Notes: a model not told the origin generated them from the sequence alone. A stretch of DNA of 64,000 nucleotides from Anaerolineales bacterium (GCA_020850595.1 JADZEK010000133.1:1-64000); one strand, 5' to 3'; shown: positions 8,131-16,299, numbered from the stretch's first letter. Numbers and translations are program-made.

Positions 8131-9228
8131 ATGTGGCGTAAGAACGTTCAATGCGCGGGGCGCCCGCGCCGTATTCTTGGGTGGCTGTGCACCGGCCTGC
8201 TGTTGGCGGGCTGTGCTGCGCCGGCTTCGGTGACGCCCGTCCCGCTGCCCACGTTGGCTGCGTCGCCCGCGCCGGGCACGGCCACCGCCGCGCCCGACGT
8301 CCCCCTGGACGCGCCCAACGTGGCGAAGGACCCGGCCGACGTGCCGCCGCCCCTGAACCGCACCACCCCCAGCACGGTCAACGTCACCCTCACGGCCGAA
8401 GAGGTGACGGCCGAACTGGCCGACGGCACCAGCTACGACTTTTGGACGTTTGACGGCACCGTGCCCGGCCCGCTGCTGCGCGTGATGGAGGGCGACACGG
8501 TCAACCTGACCCTGGTCAACGCTACCGACAGCGTCATGGGCCACAACATTGACCTGCACGCCGTCACCGGCCCGGGCGGCGGCGCCGAGGTGACCTCGGT
8601 GGCCCCGGGGCAATCTAAGACGCTGACCTTCAAGGCGCTGCAGGCGGGTGCGTACATCTACCACTGCGCCTTCCCGCCGCCGATGCACCACATCGCGCAG
8701 GGCATGTACGGCGTCATTGTGGTGGAACCGCCGGGCGGCCTGCCGCCGGTGGACCGGGAGTTCTACGTGGTGCAGGGCGAGTGGTACACGGCCGGGGCGT
8801 TTGGCGCGCCCGGCCACCAGGCCTTCGACAACACCAAGGCGCTGGCGGAAGCTCCGGAGTATTTCACCTTTAACGGCAACACGGCGGCGCTCACCAGCCT
8901 GCACCCGCTGGAAGCCAAAGTCGGCGAGAAGATTCGCGTCTTCTTCGGCGTCGGCGGGCCGAACGTGGCGTCCAACTTCCACATCATCGGCGAGATTTTC
9001 GACCGGGTGTATACCGGGTCGCCCGACACGTATGTCGCCAATGAAGAAACGGTGATCATCCCGCCGGGGTCAGCGGCCATTTTCGACCTGACCCTCGAGG
9101 AGCCGGGCCAATACCTGTTGGTGGATCACGCCCTGTTCCGGGTGAACAAGGGGGCCGCCGGGCTGTTGAATGTGACCGGCGAGCACGACCCGACGATCTA
9201 CGCGCCCGACCCCGCCGCCACGCCTTAA
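8131..9228 (+). CDS. nirK: Copper-containing nitrite reductase, lipoprotein
   Basis: 365 residues; reduces nitrite to nitric oxide outside the membrane. I start at ATG 8131, preceded by AGGAGA at 8119-8124; upstream codons in frame lack a start site of equal quality. A lipoprotein signal ends in LLLAGC. Two cupredoxin domains follow. Type 1 copper ligands and type 2 ligands are seen in GHNIDLHA (His, catalytic Asp, His), YHCAFPPPMHHIAQGM (His, Cys, His, Met) and the second-domain VDHALFRV (His), with SNFHIIGEI carrying the active-site His. HIAQGMYGVIVVEPPGGLP is close to AniA-like NirK. No other denitrification gene lies next to it. Confidence 0.92.
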   Translation: MWRKNVQCAGRPRRILGWLCTGLLLAGCAAPASVTPVPLPTLAASPAPGTATAAPDVPLDAPNVAKDPADVPPPLNRTTPSTVNVTLTAEEVTAELADGTSYDFWTFDGTVPGPLLRVMEGDTVNLTLVNATDSVMGHNIDLHAVTGPGGGAEVTSVAPGQSKTLTFKALQAGAYIYHCAFPPPMHHIAQGMYGVIVVEPPGGLPPVDREFYVVQGEWYTAGAFGAPGHQAFDNTKALAEAPEYFTFNGNTAALTSLHPLEAKVGEKIRVFFGVGGPNVASNFHIIGEIFDRVYTGSPDTYVANEETVIIPPGSAAIFDLTLEEPGQYLLVDHALFRVNKGAAGLLNVTGEHDPTIYAPDPAATP

Positions 9229-9278
9229 AGCCGCTCCCCGGCCGGGCAGGCGGGCCGCCTGCCGCGCTACAAACAAAC

Positions 9279-9310
9279 AACGGGCCTGAGCCAAGCGGCT
9301 CAGGCCCGTT
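9279..9310. terminator. Shared terminator of nirK and the convergent peptidase gene
   Basis: A perfect 14-bp stem AACGGGCCTGAGCC with a 4-nt loop (aagc) lies between two convergent genes. T-rich sequence follows on the minus strand (gttgtttgtttg) and more weakly on the plus strand, so it may work in both directions. Confidence 0.8.
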
Positions 9311-9329
9311 GTGGTTTCGGCCCGCCGGG

Positions 9330-10673
9330 TTAGAGCGCCGCGAAGGCCCGGATGAACTCGCCGATGAACTTCTGGCCGCGCCAATACTCGTCCAAAATAA
9401 TGTGCTCGTTGGGCGCGTGGGCGCGCGCCCCGTGGTGGGTGATGCCCGCCAGCACCGCCGGGATGCCGAGCATGTCCGACAGCGGGTACATGGGCCCCGA
9501 GCCGGGCATGCGCGGGTAGATGACCGGGTCGGCCCCGTAGACGGCGCGCCCGGCCTGGATGGCGGCCTGCACCACGCCCGCGTCGGCGGGCGAGCTGGCG
9601 CTGTGCTCGCCGGCGTAGCGAATGATTTCGATGTCGCCGAAGCCGCGCGCGTCCAGGTGCTTGCGCAGCAAGTCGTGCACTCGGTCGGGCGTCAGGTCGG
9701 GCACCAGGCGGAAGTCGAGCTTCACGCGCGCTTCCTTGGGCAGCACGGTCTTGGTGCCCTCGCCGGTGTAGCCGCTCTCCAGGCCGCAGATGGTCAGCGT
9801 CGGGTTGAAGTACATGGCCCGCTTGGCGGCGCGCGCATCCATGTCGTTGATGAAGCGCGGCGTGCCGTACAAGCTCTTGACCTTCTCCGCGTCGTAGGGC
9901 AGCGCGTCCACCAGGGCGATCTCGGCCGGCGTGGGCCGCGCCACGTGCTCCGCGTAGCCGTCAATCAGAATCTGATCGTCGGGGCCTTTGAGCGTGTTCA
10001 GCGCCCAGACCAGTTGCCAGGCGGCGTTGGGCAGCACTGGGCCGTTGGCCGAGTGGGCATCGGTGTCGAGCAGCTTCAGGCGCAGCTCGAAGTAGGCGAT
10101 GCCCTTTAGCCCCAGCCACAGGCTGAACTGGCCCAGCTCGTTGCGCCCGCCGGTCTCCCACAGGCAGCCGTCGGCCTTCAGGCGGTCGGCGTGGGCGCGG
10201 GCGAAGGCTTCCAGGTTGGGGCTGCCGATCTCTTCTTCGCCCTCGATGACCCACTTGATTTTGAGCGGCAGCGGGCCTTGCGTGGCCAGCCAAGCTTCGA
10301 TGGCCTGCATGCGGCACATCTGGTCGCCCTTGTTGTCGGCCGCGCCGCGGGCGAAGAGCTTGCCATCGCGCACGGTCGGCTCGAAGGCGGGTGAGTCCCA
10401 CAGCGCCAGCGGCTCGGGCGGCTGCACGTCGTAGTGGTCGTAGATCAGCAGGGTCTTGGGGCCGTCGCCCAACTCGCCGTAGACGACGGGCTGGCCGCCG
10501 GTGGGCAGAAGCTCGACCTTGAAGCCGCGCGCCTCCAGCCGCTGCTGGGCCAGGGCGGCCATCTCGCGCATGCCCTTGTTTTGCGCGGCGATGCTGGGCT
10601 GGGCCAGATAGTGCTTTAGCTCGGCCAGGAATTGGTCGTGGTGGGTGTCGAGGTAATCATAGAAGGCTTGCAT
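9330..10673 (-). CDS. M20 family dipeptidase/metallopeptidase
   Basis: 447 residues. Typical of M20 dipeptidases with two metal ions: YDHYDVQPPEP carries the first ligand and its Asp, ARGAADNKGDQ the bridging Asp, and VIEGEEEIGSPN the general-base Glu and the next ligand; GARAHAPNEHI near the C-terminus holds the last His. A dimerisation lid domain lies between about residues 190 and 310. It probably hydrolyses small peptides in the cytoplasm. The ATG at 10673 gives a normal N-terminus. It lies downstream of surE on the same strand, separated by 93 bases that hold a copy of the ccatgaattatcacgaattgc dispersed repeat (10706-10733). Confidence 0.92.
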   Translation of the reverse strand: MQAFYDYLDTHHDQFLAELKHYLAQPSIAAQNKGMREMAALAQQRLEARGFKVELLPTGGQPVVYGELGDGPKTLLIYDHYDVQPPEPLALWDSPAFEPTVRDGKLFARGAADNKGDQMCRMQAIEAWLATQGPLPLKIKWVIEGEEEIGSPNLEAFARAHADRLKADGCLWETGGRNELGQFSLWLGLKGIAYFELRLKLLDTDAHSANGPVLPNAAWQLVWALNTLKGPDDQILIDGYAEHVARPTPAEIALVDALPYDAEKVKSLYGTPRFINDMDARAAKRAMYFNPTLTICGLESGYTGEGTKTVLPKEARVKLDFRLVPDLTPDRVHDLLRKHLDARGFGDIEIIRYAGEHSASSPADAGVVQAAIQAGRAVYGADPVIYPRMPGSGPMYPLSDMLGIPAVLAGITHHGARAHAPNEHIILDEYWRGQKFIGEFIRAFAAL

Positions 10674-10766
10674 GGGTCACCCTGGGGGCCGTGCCGGAAG
10701 ATGCTTGGCCATGAATTATCACGAATTGCAGGCAGGTGTGTGCTCAGGGCCGGGGGGTGCGGGCGT

Positions 10767-11594
10767 TCAGGCGGCGCGGCCCGCCCGGAGTTGGTCGGCC
10801 AGGCGGCTCAAGTCCACGCGCGAGGTCAGGTCGAGGCTGAGGGGCGTGACGGAGACCACGCGATCCACCAGCGCGCCGACGTCCGAGTCCGGCTCCAACA
10901 GTTCTGGCTCGACCTGCAGCCGGTAACCGAGGTGGGCGGCGTCGGTCAGGCTGGCGCGGTTGGGCTTGTTGGGCAGGTAGTAGCGGGTGCGCGAGAGGCG
11001 CGTGACGCGCCAGGGCGTCTGCGGAGTGGCGTCGCCCGGCACTTCCACCTTCAGCACATCCAGGTCGGCCACGCGCTCGAGGCCGAGCAGCCGCGCGGCG
11101 AACTGGCGCGTGAAGAAAGCGGCGGTGCTGAAATCAACCGCGTGCGAATGGCTCAGGTGGTATTCAGGCATGGTCTGGAGCGAGACGGCCAGCCCGGGCA
11201 CGCCGAAGCTGGCGCCTTCCAGGGCGGCGCCCACCGTGCCGGAGATGGTGACGCCGCTGCCGACGTTCTCGCCGTAGTTGATGCCCGCCACGACCAGGTC
11301 GGGATAGGGGTCTAGCAGTTCGACCAGGGCGTGCTGCACGGCCTGGGCGGGCGTGCCGTCCACGGCGTAGGCGGTGACGGCGTGGCCGTTGAGCGTGGCC
11401 GCCTCGGAATGGATGCGGCCTTCGGAGGTGGCGGGCATGCTGCGGCCCGCGCCGCTGGACTGGAGGCGCGGGGCGACGACGGTGACGTCGCCCAGTTGCG
11501 CCAGCGCTTCGGCCGCGGCCCACAGGCCCGGCGAGCGGATGCCGTCGTCGTTGGTGAGCAGGATGCGTTTGGGGGGGAGGGGGGTGGTGTTCAC
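10767..11594 (-). CDS. surE: 5'/3'-nucleotidase SurE
   Basis: 275 residues. SurE dephosphorylates nucleoside monophosphates (and short polyphosphates) and depends on a divalent metal. Metal site ILLTNDDGI at residues 11-19, VVAPRLQSSGAG, GINYGENVGSGVTISGTVGAA and the PGLAVS segment are diagnostic. The start is GTG at 11594. A TATCAT hexamer ends 6 nt before this GTG on the minus strand, so the mRNA is predicted to be leaderless. The C-terminus is about 20 residues longer than the E. coli protein. Confidence 0.95.
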   Translation of the reverse strand: MNTTPLPPKRILLTNDDGIRSPGLWAAAEALAQLGDVTVVAPRLQSSGAGRSMPATSEGRIHSEAATLNGHAVTAYAVDGTPAQAVQHALVELLDPYPDLVVAGINYGENVGSGVTISGTVGAALEGASFGVPGLAVSLQTMPEYHLSHSHAVDFSTAAFFTRQFAARLLGLERVADLDVLKVEVPGDATPQTPWRVTRLSRTRYYLPNKPNRASLTDAAHLGYRLQVEPELLEPDSDVGALVDRVVSVTPLSLDLTSRVDLSRLADQLRAGRAA

Positions 11595-11654
11595 GGGGCG
11601 ATGATACCAGAAATGGAGGTCAGCGGTGAGAGGTCGGAGGTCGAGGTCGGTGGG

Positions 11655-11704
11655 GGATTTTTGCCACGAATGAGCACGAATGACGGCGACGAATGGGCAC
11701 GAAG
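11655..11704. repeat. Dispersed 'ggatttttgccacgaat' intergenic repeat, copy B
   Basis: This 50-base segment reads ggatttttgccacgaat then gcacgaat and cgaatgggcacgaa. The same arrangement is at 63582-63632, with shorter copies at 10706-10733 and 29726-29749. Nothing else is seen in the 11595-11855 spacer besides G-rich sequence. I recall similar 'ccacgaattacacgaat' elements in other environmental genomes; function unknown. Confidence 0.7.
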
Positions 11705-11855
11705 ATGGAGAAGTGGAAAAGGAGAGGCGGGAGGCCTGGGTTAGGGTCGCTGAGTACGGCGGGCCGGCGGGGAAGGCTGAGGCTGGGCGGTCAAAACAGA
11801 ACCGCCCCGGCGGTGAGGCCGAGGCGGCTTGGGGAAAGCGGAAACGAACCGGCGG

Positions 11856-12515
11856 TTAGTTGAGTTGGCGCAGCACCAACATCACCTTGCCCTGCACCTG
11901 GACGCGGGCCGGGTCTACGTAGATGGGCTGCATGGTGGGGTTGGCGGGCTGGAGGCGCACGCGGCCGTTCTCCAGGTAGAAGTGCTTGAGGGTGGTCTCG
12001 CCGCGGTCGTTGAGCCACACGGCTACCATCTCGCCGTTGCGGGCGCGGTCTACCTTCTTCATCACCACGATGTCGCCGTCGCTGACCATGGCGTCAATCA
12101 TCGAGTTGCCTTTGACCTTCAGGGCGAACAGGTCGCCTTCGTCGCTGATCAGGTCGCGAGTCAGCTCAATGACTTCGTCGCCGGCGGTCTGGGCGGTATC
12201 GCCGACCAGCACCGGCTCGCTGGCGAAGATGTAGCCGGAGAGCGGGATGCTGATGCGCTCGGCGCCCTTGACGGGGCGCTTGGAGCTGTGCAGCGCGCCC
12301 TCGGCCAGGCGCACGCCGCGCGAGACTTTCAGGTCGCGCAGGATGAAGCCCTCGCGCTCGAGCTTGTTGAGGTTGTAGTTGACGACGGAGGTAGACGAAA
12401 TTTTCACCGCCTCGCCGATCTGCCGGATGGTGGGGGGGTACCCCTTATCATCGGTGAAGCGGCCGATGAAGCGGATCATTTCTGTCTGGCGGTCTGAGAG
12501 CTTGCCTTTGGCCAT
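11856..12515 (-). CDS. lexA: LexA SOS repressor
   Basis: 219 residues. The N-terminal winged helix (residues 1-70) has KGYPPTIRQIGEAVKISSTSVV; the C-terminal S24 protease has the nucleophile Ser in VKGNSMIDAMVSDGD and the Lys in ETTLKHFY. It represses SOS genes and cleaves itself when RecA filaments form. The likely scissile bond lies in GYIFASEPV and would be Ala-Ser rather than the usual Ala-Gly. I start at ATG 12515, preceded by GGAGG with 5 nt spacing; a TTG 12 nt upstream is less likely. An SOS box in its own promoter indicates autoregulation. Confidence 0.95.
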   Translation of the reverse strand: MAKGKLSDRQTEMIRFIGRFTDDKGYPPTIRQIGEAVKISSTSVVNYNLNKLEREGFILRDLKVSRGVRLAEGALHSSKRPVKGAERISIPLSGYIFASEPVLVGDTAQTAGDEVIELTRDLISDEGDLFALKVKGNSMIDAMVSDGDIVVMKKVDRARNGEMVAVWLNDRGETTLKHFYLENGRVRLQPANPTMQPIYVDPARVQVQGKVMLVLRQLN

Positions 12516-12549
12516 GGCTACCTCCAACTTTCCCGAATAGTGCCATCAT

Positions 12550-12576
12550 CTTATACCGAACGTCCGTTCCAGTCAA
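12550..12576 (-). promoter_or_regulatory. lexA: lexA promoter with SOS box between -35 and -10
   Basis: On the minus strand, TTGACT (plus-strand 12571-12576) and TATAAG (12550-12555) flank the perfect palindrome GAACGTCCGTTC at 12558-12569. GAAC-N4-GTTC is the core of the LexA operator of Gram-positive and related bacteria. Spacing between the hexamers is 15 nt, or 17 nt if TAAGAT is the -10. LexA bound here would block its own promoter. Confidence 0.88.
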
Positions 12577-12659
12577 GCACATATTTTCTAGCCAATAACC
12601 AGGGGTTTCTGCGCCGCTCTGGTTGGAGTCGCGTTAGTTTGGGGGGGCAATCCGAGGCG

Positions 12660-13172
12660 CTATAGCACGCGGGCGATGGCGGTGAAGCCCAGCACCAGCA
12701 CGCCGCACAGCAGGTTGAGGCGCGTGAGGGTCAGTTCGCGCCGGCGCAGCGGGGCGGCGTCGGGGGCGGCGTGGCCGCGCGCTTCTAATAGCGCCAGGCG
12801 GGCCAGCGCGGGCTGGAGGCTGAACTGCATGTACAGGCCGATGAGCACCATGCCGCCGATGGCGAGGTGCTTGACCAGGATGGCGACGGCCCACGGGTTG
12901 CCGATTTGCAGCACGCCGGTGTAGTTTTTGTTGGCCGCCATCTGCGTCAGGCCGGTGGCGGTCAGCACCGCCAGGCTGGCCCAGGCCATCCCGCTAAACT
13001 GCTGCTGCAAGCGGCGGATGAGGGCGGCCAGCTCCGGCCCGGGGCCGAGCACCGCGCGCGCGCCGGGCCAGACCACCAGCGCCATGAGCGCCAGCCCGCC
13101 CACCCACACGATGGTCGCCAGCATGTGCAGCCAATAGGAAAGCGCCAAAATCCAGGGGGTAGTCAGGGTCAT
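12660..13172 (-). CDS. CopD-like four-helix integral membrane protein
   Basis: About 170 residues when started at ATG 13172; an upstream in-frame start (13256) would add 28 polar residues that do not look like this family. Four hydrophobic segments are visible: around WILALSYWLHMLATIVWVGG, MAWASLAVLTATG, ILVKHLAIGGMVLIGL and LNLLCGVLVLGFTAIA. His in the first helix (YWLHMLA) and the VKHLAIGG motif are as in CopD/DUF4149-type membrane proteins, some linked to copper uptake. The role is inferred by family resemblance only. Confidence 0.6.
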   Translation of the reverse strand: MTLTTPWILALSYWLHMLATIVWVGGLALMALVVWPGARAVLGPGPELAALIRRLQQQFSGMAWASLAVLTATGLTQMAANKNYTGVLQIGNPWAVAILVKHLAIGGMVLIGLYMQFSLQPALARLALLEARGHAAPDAAPLRRRELTLTRLNLLCGVLVLGFTAIARVL

Positions 13173-13438
13173 GGAGGGGCCGCCGGAGATGAAATTAGGC
13201 TGACAATGCGTCGTCCGGCCGAAACCGGGCCGGCCGCTCGCAAAGTATAATGCCAATTACCCGGTGGTTTGACAGGCTTTCCTATTCGATGTCGGCTGTT
13301 TGTCCGGCAGTTAACGCGGAAAATACGCGATTGGCCCTACAATGATCATAGCCGCGGCGGCCGCGTAGCGCCGTCTGACTGGCGGCGCGCCGGCGGGGGC
13401 CAAAGCCGCCGCTGACGCGCTGCTGAAAGGGTGAGGCC

Positions 13439-14068
13439 ATGGGATTCAGTGAGCTTGCCACAGGGGTGTATCAACTGCTGACGAACCCGAACGTCGCGTT
13501 TATGCTGCTGGTGCTGGGGCTGTGGTCGGCGGTCTTCGCTATCTTTGTGCCCGGCACCGGGCTGCCGGAGGCCAGCGCCGTCCTGTGCCTGGCGCTGGCG
13601 GCGGTGGGGCTGGTGGCGCTGCCGGTGAATTTGCTGGGGCTGCTGCTGATTGCCCTGGCGATGGCGCTGGCGGTGGTGGAGTTGAAGGTTCAAACGCACG
13701 GCGCGCTGCTGCTGACGAGCGCGTTTGTCATGGGCCTGGGCGCGCTGCTGCTGTTCCGCGTGGGGGGGCCGTCTACCGCGCGCATCTCCTGGCTCACCGT
13801 CATCGGCGTGCCGCTGGTCACCTCGGCCCTGTTCGGCCTGCTGATTACCAAGGCGCTGGCCGCCCAGCGCGCGCCCGCCCTGCAAGACTTGCGGCGGCTG
13901 ATCGGGGCGCGCGGGGTCACGCGCACGCCGGTGCAGCGCGAGGGGACGGTCTACGTCAGCGGCGAGGAGTGGAGCGCCACGGCCGAGGCCCCCATCCCGC
14001 CTAACACCGATGTGGTGGTGACCGAGCGCGACGGCCTGACGCTCAAGGTGACTCCGACCCCCAAGTAA
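13439..14068 (+). CDS. NfeD-like membrane protein with C-terminal OB-fold
   Basis: 209 residues. About four transmembrane segments (residues 18-130) precede a small OB-fold domain (GARGVTRTPVQREGTVYVSGEEWSA). NfeD proteins act with SPFH/stomatin partners in membrane microdomains, and here the next gene encodes such a partner 78 nt downstream, the classic pairing. No protease domain is present, so it is the short NfeD form. Confidence 0.8.
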   Translation: MGFSELATGVYQLLTNPNVAFMLLVLGLWSAVFAIFVPGTGLPEASAVLCLALAAVGLVALPVNLLGLLLIALAMALAVVELKVQTHGALLLTSAFVMGLGALLLFRVGGPSTARISWLTVIGVPLVTSALFGLLITKALAAQRAPALQDLRRLIGARGVTRTPVQREGTVYVSGEEWSATAEAPIPPNTDVVVTERDGLTLKVTPTPK

Positions 14069-14146
14069 GTTTTGGCGAGTGGGCTTACAATAAGCGCGGC
14101 GGTGAGGCGCGGGTGTCACGCCGCCCACTATTAAGGAGAACTGCTT

Positions 14147-15088
14147 ATGCCTGTCTACGGAATCTTCCAAGATGGCGGCACCCTGTTCGGCGGCGGCGTG
14201 CTGCTGTGCATCGTGGGCATCGTCGTCCTGGGCATCCTGGTGCTGCTGGCGACTTCGGTGCGCGTGGTGCCGGAGTATCAGCGCCTGGTGGTGCTGCGCC
14301 TGGGCCGCGTCATCGGTCAGAAAGGCCCCGGGCTGGTGCTGCTGCTGCCGGTGCTCGACAGCGCCCGCGGGGTAGATTTGCGCGAGCAGGTGCGCGAAAT
14401 TCCGCACCAGACTTCGATCACCAAGGACAACGCGCCGATCTCGATTGACTTTTTGTGGTACTACAAAGTGATTGACCCGACGCTGACGGTGGTGGGCGTG
14501 GGCAACTTTGAGCTGGCCGCGCAAGGCATGGCGACCACCACGCTGCGCTCGGTCATCGGCGGCATCGCCCTGGACGACGTGCTCTCGCAGCGTGAGCACA
14601 TTAACCAGACGCTGCGCGTGAAGCTGGACGAGGTGACCGAGCGCTGGGGCGTCAAGGTGACCAACGTGGAAATCCGCGAGATCATCCCGCCGCGCGATGT
14701 GCAAGACGCGATGAACCGGCAGATGTCGGCGGAACGGACGCGGCGCGCCCTGGTGACTGAATCTACGGGCGACAAGGAGGCGGCCATCAACCGGGCCGAA
14801 GGCCAGCGGCAGTCGGCCATCCTGGCGGCGGAGGGCGAGCGGCAGTCGAACATCTTGCGGGCCGAGGGCGACAAGCAGAGCCAGTTGCTGCGGGCCGAGG
14901 GCTTCGCCAGCGCCTTGCAGCAGATTTACGCGGCGGCGCAGGGCATTGACCAGAAGACTATGACGCTGCAGTACTTCGACACGCTTAAGGCGCTGGGCGC
15001 GACCCCGGCCACCAAGTACATCTTCCCGCTGGAGTTCACGAACCTGATCAGCGGCTTCGTGAGCAGCCGGCAGGAGGACGGGAAGTAG
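14147..15088 (+). CDS. SPFH/band 7 protein, slipin (stomatin) type
   Basis: 313 residues. One N-terminal hydrophobic segment (about 15-38) is followed by the SPFH domain: VVPEYQRLVVLRLGRVIGQKGPGLVLLLP, ISIDFLWYYKVIDP, and VTNVEIREIIPPRDVQ, all typical of prokaryotic stomatins. After it comes an Ala/Glu/Gln-rich coiled coil with EGERQSNILRAEGDKQSQLLRAEG. It ends FTNLISGFV plus a short tail. AAGGAG at 14133-14138 is the ribosome-binding site. It probably forms oligomers at the membrane with the NfeD partner upstream. Its 3' end appears related to the three relic repeats downstream. Confidence 0.93.
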   Translation: MPVYGIFQDGGTLFGGGVLLCIVGIVVLGILVLLATSVRVVPEYQRLVVLRLGRVIGQKGPGLVLLLPVLDSARGVDLREQVREIPHQTSITKDNAPISIDFLWYYKVIDPTLTVVGVGNFELAAQGMATTTLRSVIGGIALDDVLSQREHINQTLRVKLDEVTERWGVKVTNVEIREIIPPRDVQDAMNRQMSAERTRRALVTESTGDKEAAINRAEGQRQSAILAAEGERQSNILRAEGDKQSQLLRAEGFASALQQIYAAAQGIDQKTMTLQYFDTLKALGATPATKYIFPLEFTNLISGFVSSRQEDGK

Positions 15089-15119
15089 CCGGCGTTTGGT
15101 CAAGGGCTTAAACGAAGGG

Positions 15120-15147
15120 CAACGGGCGGCCACACGGCCGCCCGTTG
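15120..15147 (+). terminator. GC-rich terminator hairpin after the slipin gene
   Basis: Stem AACGGGCGGCC / GGCCGCCCGTT with a 4-nt acac loop, followed by a T-rich stretch (gtcttgtgtgg). It lies between the plus-strand slipin gene and the convergent brnA. Confidence 0.75.
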
Positions 15148-15178
15148 TCTTGTGTGGTGTGGAGTTTGGTCGGCGTTT

Positions 15179-15469
15179 CTACGCCGCCGCGCGCAGTTCT
15201 TCTTCCAGCTTCTCCGCAACGTACGTTTTTAGCAGCGATTGATACGGCACATCCCGCTTGTTTGCCAGGAGCTTGAGCCGTTCGAGCATGGTCTCAGGCA
15301 GGCGAATCGAAATCACCCGGGTCGTTGGCCGCAGACTGGTCAACTGCACCTGTCGGGCCTGGCCCCAGTTCACATACTCGGTCGAGTCGGCCTTCGCCCA
15401 AAACTCACGCTCCTGGTCTTCGGTTTCAAACTTCGGAATCTTTCGCGCTACCTTCTTCGGTTTCGGCAC
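15179..15469 (-). CDS. brnA: BrnA-type antitoxin (CopG family ribbon-helix-helix)
   Basis: 96 residues. C-terminal half TRVISIRLPETMLERLKLLANKRDVPYQSLLKTYVAEKL is a ribbon-helix-helix DNA-binding fold; the N-terminal half is basic and rich in lysine, as in CopG antitoxins that pair with BrnT. The start is GTG at 15469, preceded by AGGAG with 7 nt spacing. It overlaps the upstream toxin gene by 44 nt. It neutralises BrnT and, with it, represses the operon. Confidence 0.9.
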   Translation of the reverse strand: MPKPKKVARKIPKFETEDQEREFWAKADSTEYVNWGQARQVQLTSLRPTTRVISIRLPETMLERLKLLANKRDVPYQSLLKTYVAEKLEEELRAAA

Positions 15470-15767
15470 CTTTGTACTCCTTCTCTTCGCGTCGGCTCAT
15501 AGCGCGCGCCGAGATAACCCGGATGAGCTGATCTCGAATAGTCACCACCACAAACAGCCGCCGGCCTGCATCGGTTTGGCCGAGCACGTAGTACCGGAGC
15601 TCGCCTTCAGAGTGCTTTTCGTCCAGCGCAGCAACTGATGGTTCGTTGAAGAAGAGTTCCTCGCACTCTGCGCGGCTGACCTGGTGCTTGATCCAGTTCT
15701 TCTCGGAATTACCCTCGTCCCACTCAAAACCCGTACATTCGAGCAAGGAGGCAAGCGGGTCAGCCAT
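15426..15767 (-). CDS. brnT: BrnT-type toxin (RNase-like, DUF497)
   Basis: 113 residues from ATG 15767. The family features are visible: GFEWDEGNSEKNWIKHQVS at the N-terminus, AECEELFFNEP, and the strand RRLFVVVTIRDQLIRVISARAMSRREEKEY, whose end is diagnostic of DUF497. BrnT is a ribosome-independent RNase and is held by BrnA. The toxin gene comes first and overlaps the antitoxin, the usual brnTA order. I start at MADPLAS because a -10 box lies 7 nt before it and the upstream in-frame codons read through the promoter. Intact by sequence. Confidence 0.88.
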   Translation of the reverse strand: MADPLASLLECTGFEWDEGNSEKNWIKHQVSRAECEELFFNEPSVAALDEKHSEGELRYYVLGQTDAGRRLFVVVTIRDQLIRVISARAMSRREEKEYKGAETEEGSAKDSEV

Positions 15768-15774
15768 CGCACAA

Positions 15775-15803
15775 TGTATATATCGGATATGTACAGCTGT
15801 CAA
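15775..15803 (-). promoter_or_regulatory. brnT: brnTA promoter with operator-like palindromes
   Basis: On the minus strand TTGACA (plus 15798-15803) and TATACA (15775-15780) are 17 nt apart. The -10 ends 7 nt before the ATG, so the mRNA should be leaderless. Palindrome ACAGCTGT (15793-15800) overlaps the -35 and is a candidate BrnA operator. The spacer holds TATCGGATATGTACA, which is repeated inverted in the adjacent relic. Confidence 0.75.
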
Positions 15804-15825
15804 GACACTGGCTCAACGGGTTATG

Positions 15826-15945
15826 GTCAACCTGTGCATATCCGATACCTTTGAGCTTGATCGGCGGCTGCGCGGGCAACCTGGTGAACAACAGCACCAG
15901 CGCCCCGCCCAGCGCAGCGCCCAAAGCCTAGCGGCGGCGGGTAAG
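15826..15945 (+). repeat. SPFH 3'-end-like relic, copy 1
   Basis: Direct repeat of copy 2 (17052-17170); the first ~90 bases differ at about 2 positions. Read in one plus-strand frame it gives LIGGCAGNLVNNSTSAPPS and then a TAG stop, similar to copies 2 and 3 and to the LISGFV end of slipin genes. No upstream coding remains. I infer that it is the duplicated 3' end of an SPFH gene. Confidence 0.6.
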
Positions 15946-15965
15946 CGGTCAGCGCGACAAAAGCA

Positions 15966-15994
15966 AGCGGGCGGCCTCATTGAGGCCGCCCGCT
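15966..15994 (+). terminator. Hairpin following SPFH relic copy 1
   Basis: Stem AGCGGGCGGCCTC / GAGGCCGCCCGCT with a 3-nt loop, then ctaatctt. It is the counterpart of the terminator behind copy 3, which supports the view that the relic kept the original terminator. Confidence 0.7.
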
Positions 15995-16067
15995 AATCTT
16001 CTGTGCTACACTGACGGCCATATGTGAACACCTGGCGTTTGCACGCAGCTTGCGAAGGGGCTTCAGC

Positions 16068-16271
16068 ATGTTGGGTTTTGACCGCATCACGTTTGACCTC
16101 CAGGTCATGGGCGGCCGAGCATGCCTGCGAGGCACCCGCGTGACCGTATCCCTGGTCGTCAACCTGACGGCCAATGGCATGACGGCGCAGGACATCGTCG
16201 CGGCCTATCCTTATCTTGAGCCGGAAGATGTTCAAGAAGCTCTCCGCTATGCTGCCTGGTTAGGCCGCTGA
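16068..16271 (+). CDS. DUF433 protein, antitoxin-like, without own toxin
   Basis: 67 residues from ATG 16068; a TTG 18 nt upstream is possible. The DUF433 pattern is clear: FDLQVMGGRACLRGTRVTV, then MTAQDIVAAYPYLEPEDVQEALRYAA. DUF433 proteins are antitoxins of DUF5615 (PIN-like) toxins. Here the next gene is a second DUF433 protein, not a toxin. Whether it is a duplicate or a relic partner of a lost toxin is unknown. Confidence 0.85.
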   Translation: MLGFDRITFDLQVMGGRACLRGTRVTVSLVVNLTANGMTAQDIVAAYPYLEPEDVQEALRYAAWLGR

Positions 16272-16299
16272 CCTATTGCTTAAGTCGAGGTGTGAGCAA

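Noticed and set aside
13346..15133. 595-residue open frame on the minus strand
   Set aside because: Antisense to nfeD and slipin; Gln/Arg/His-rich low complexity.
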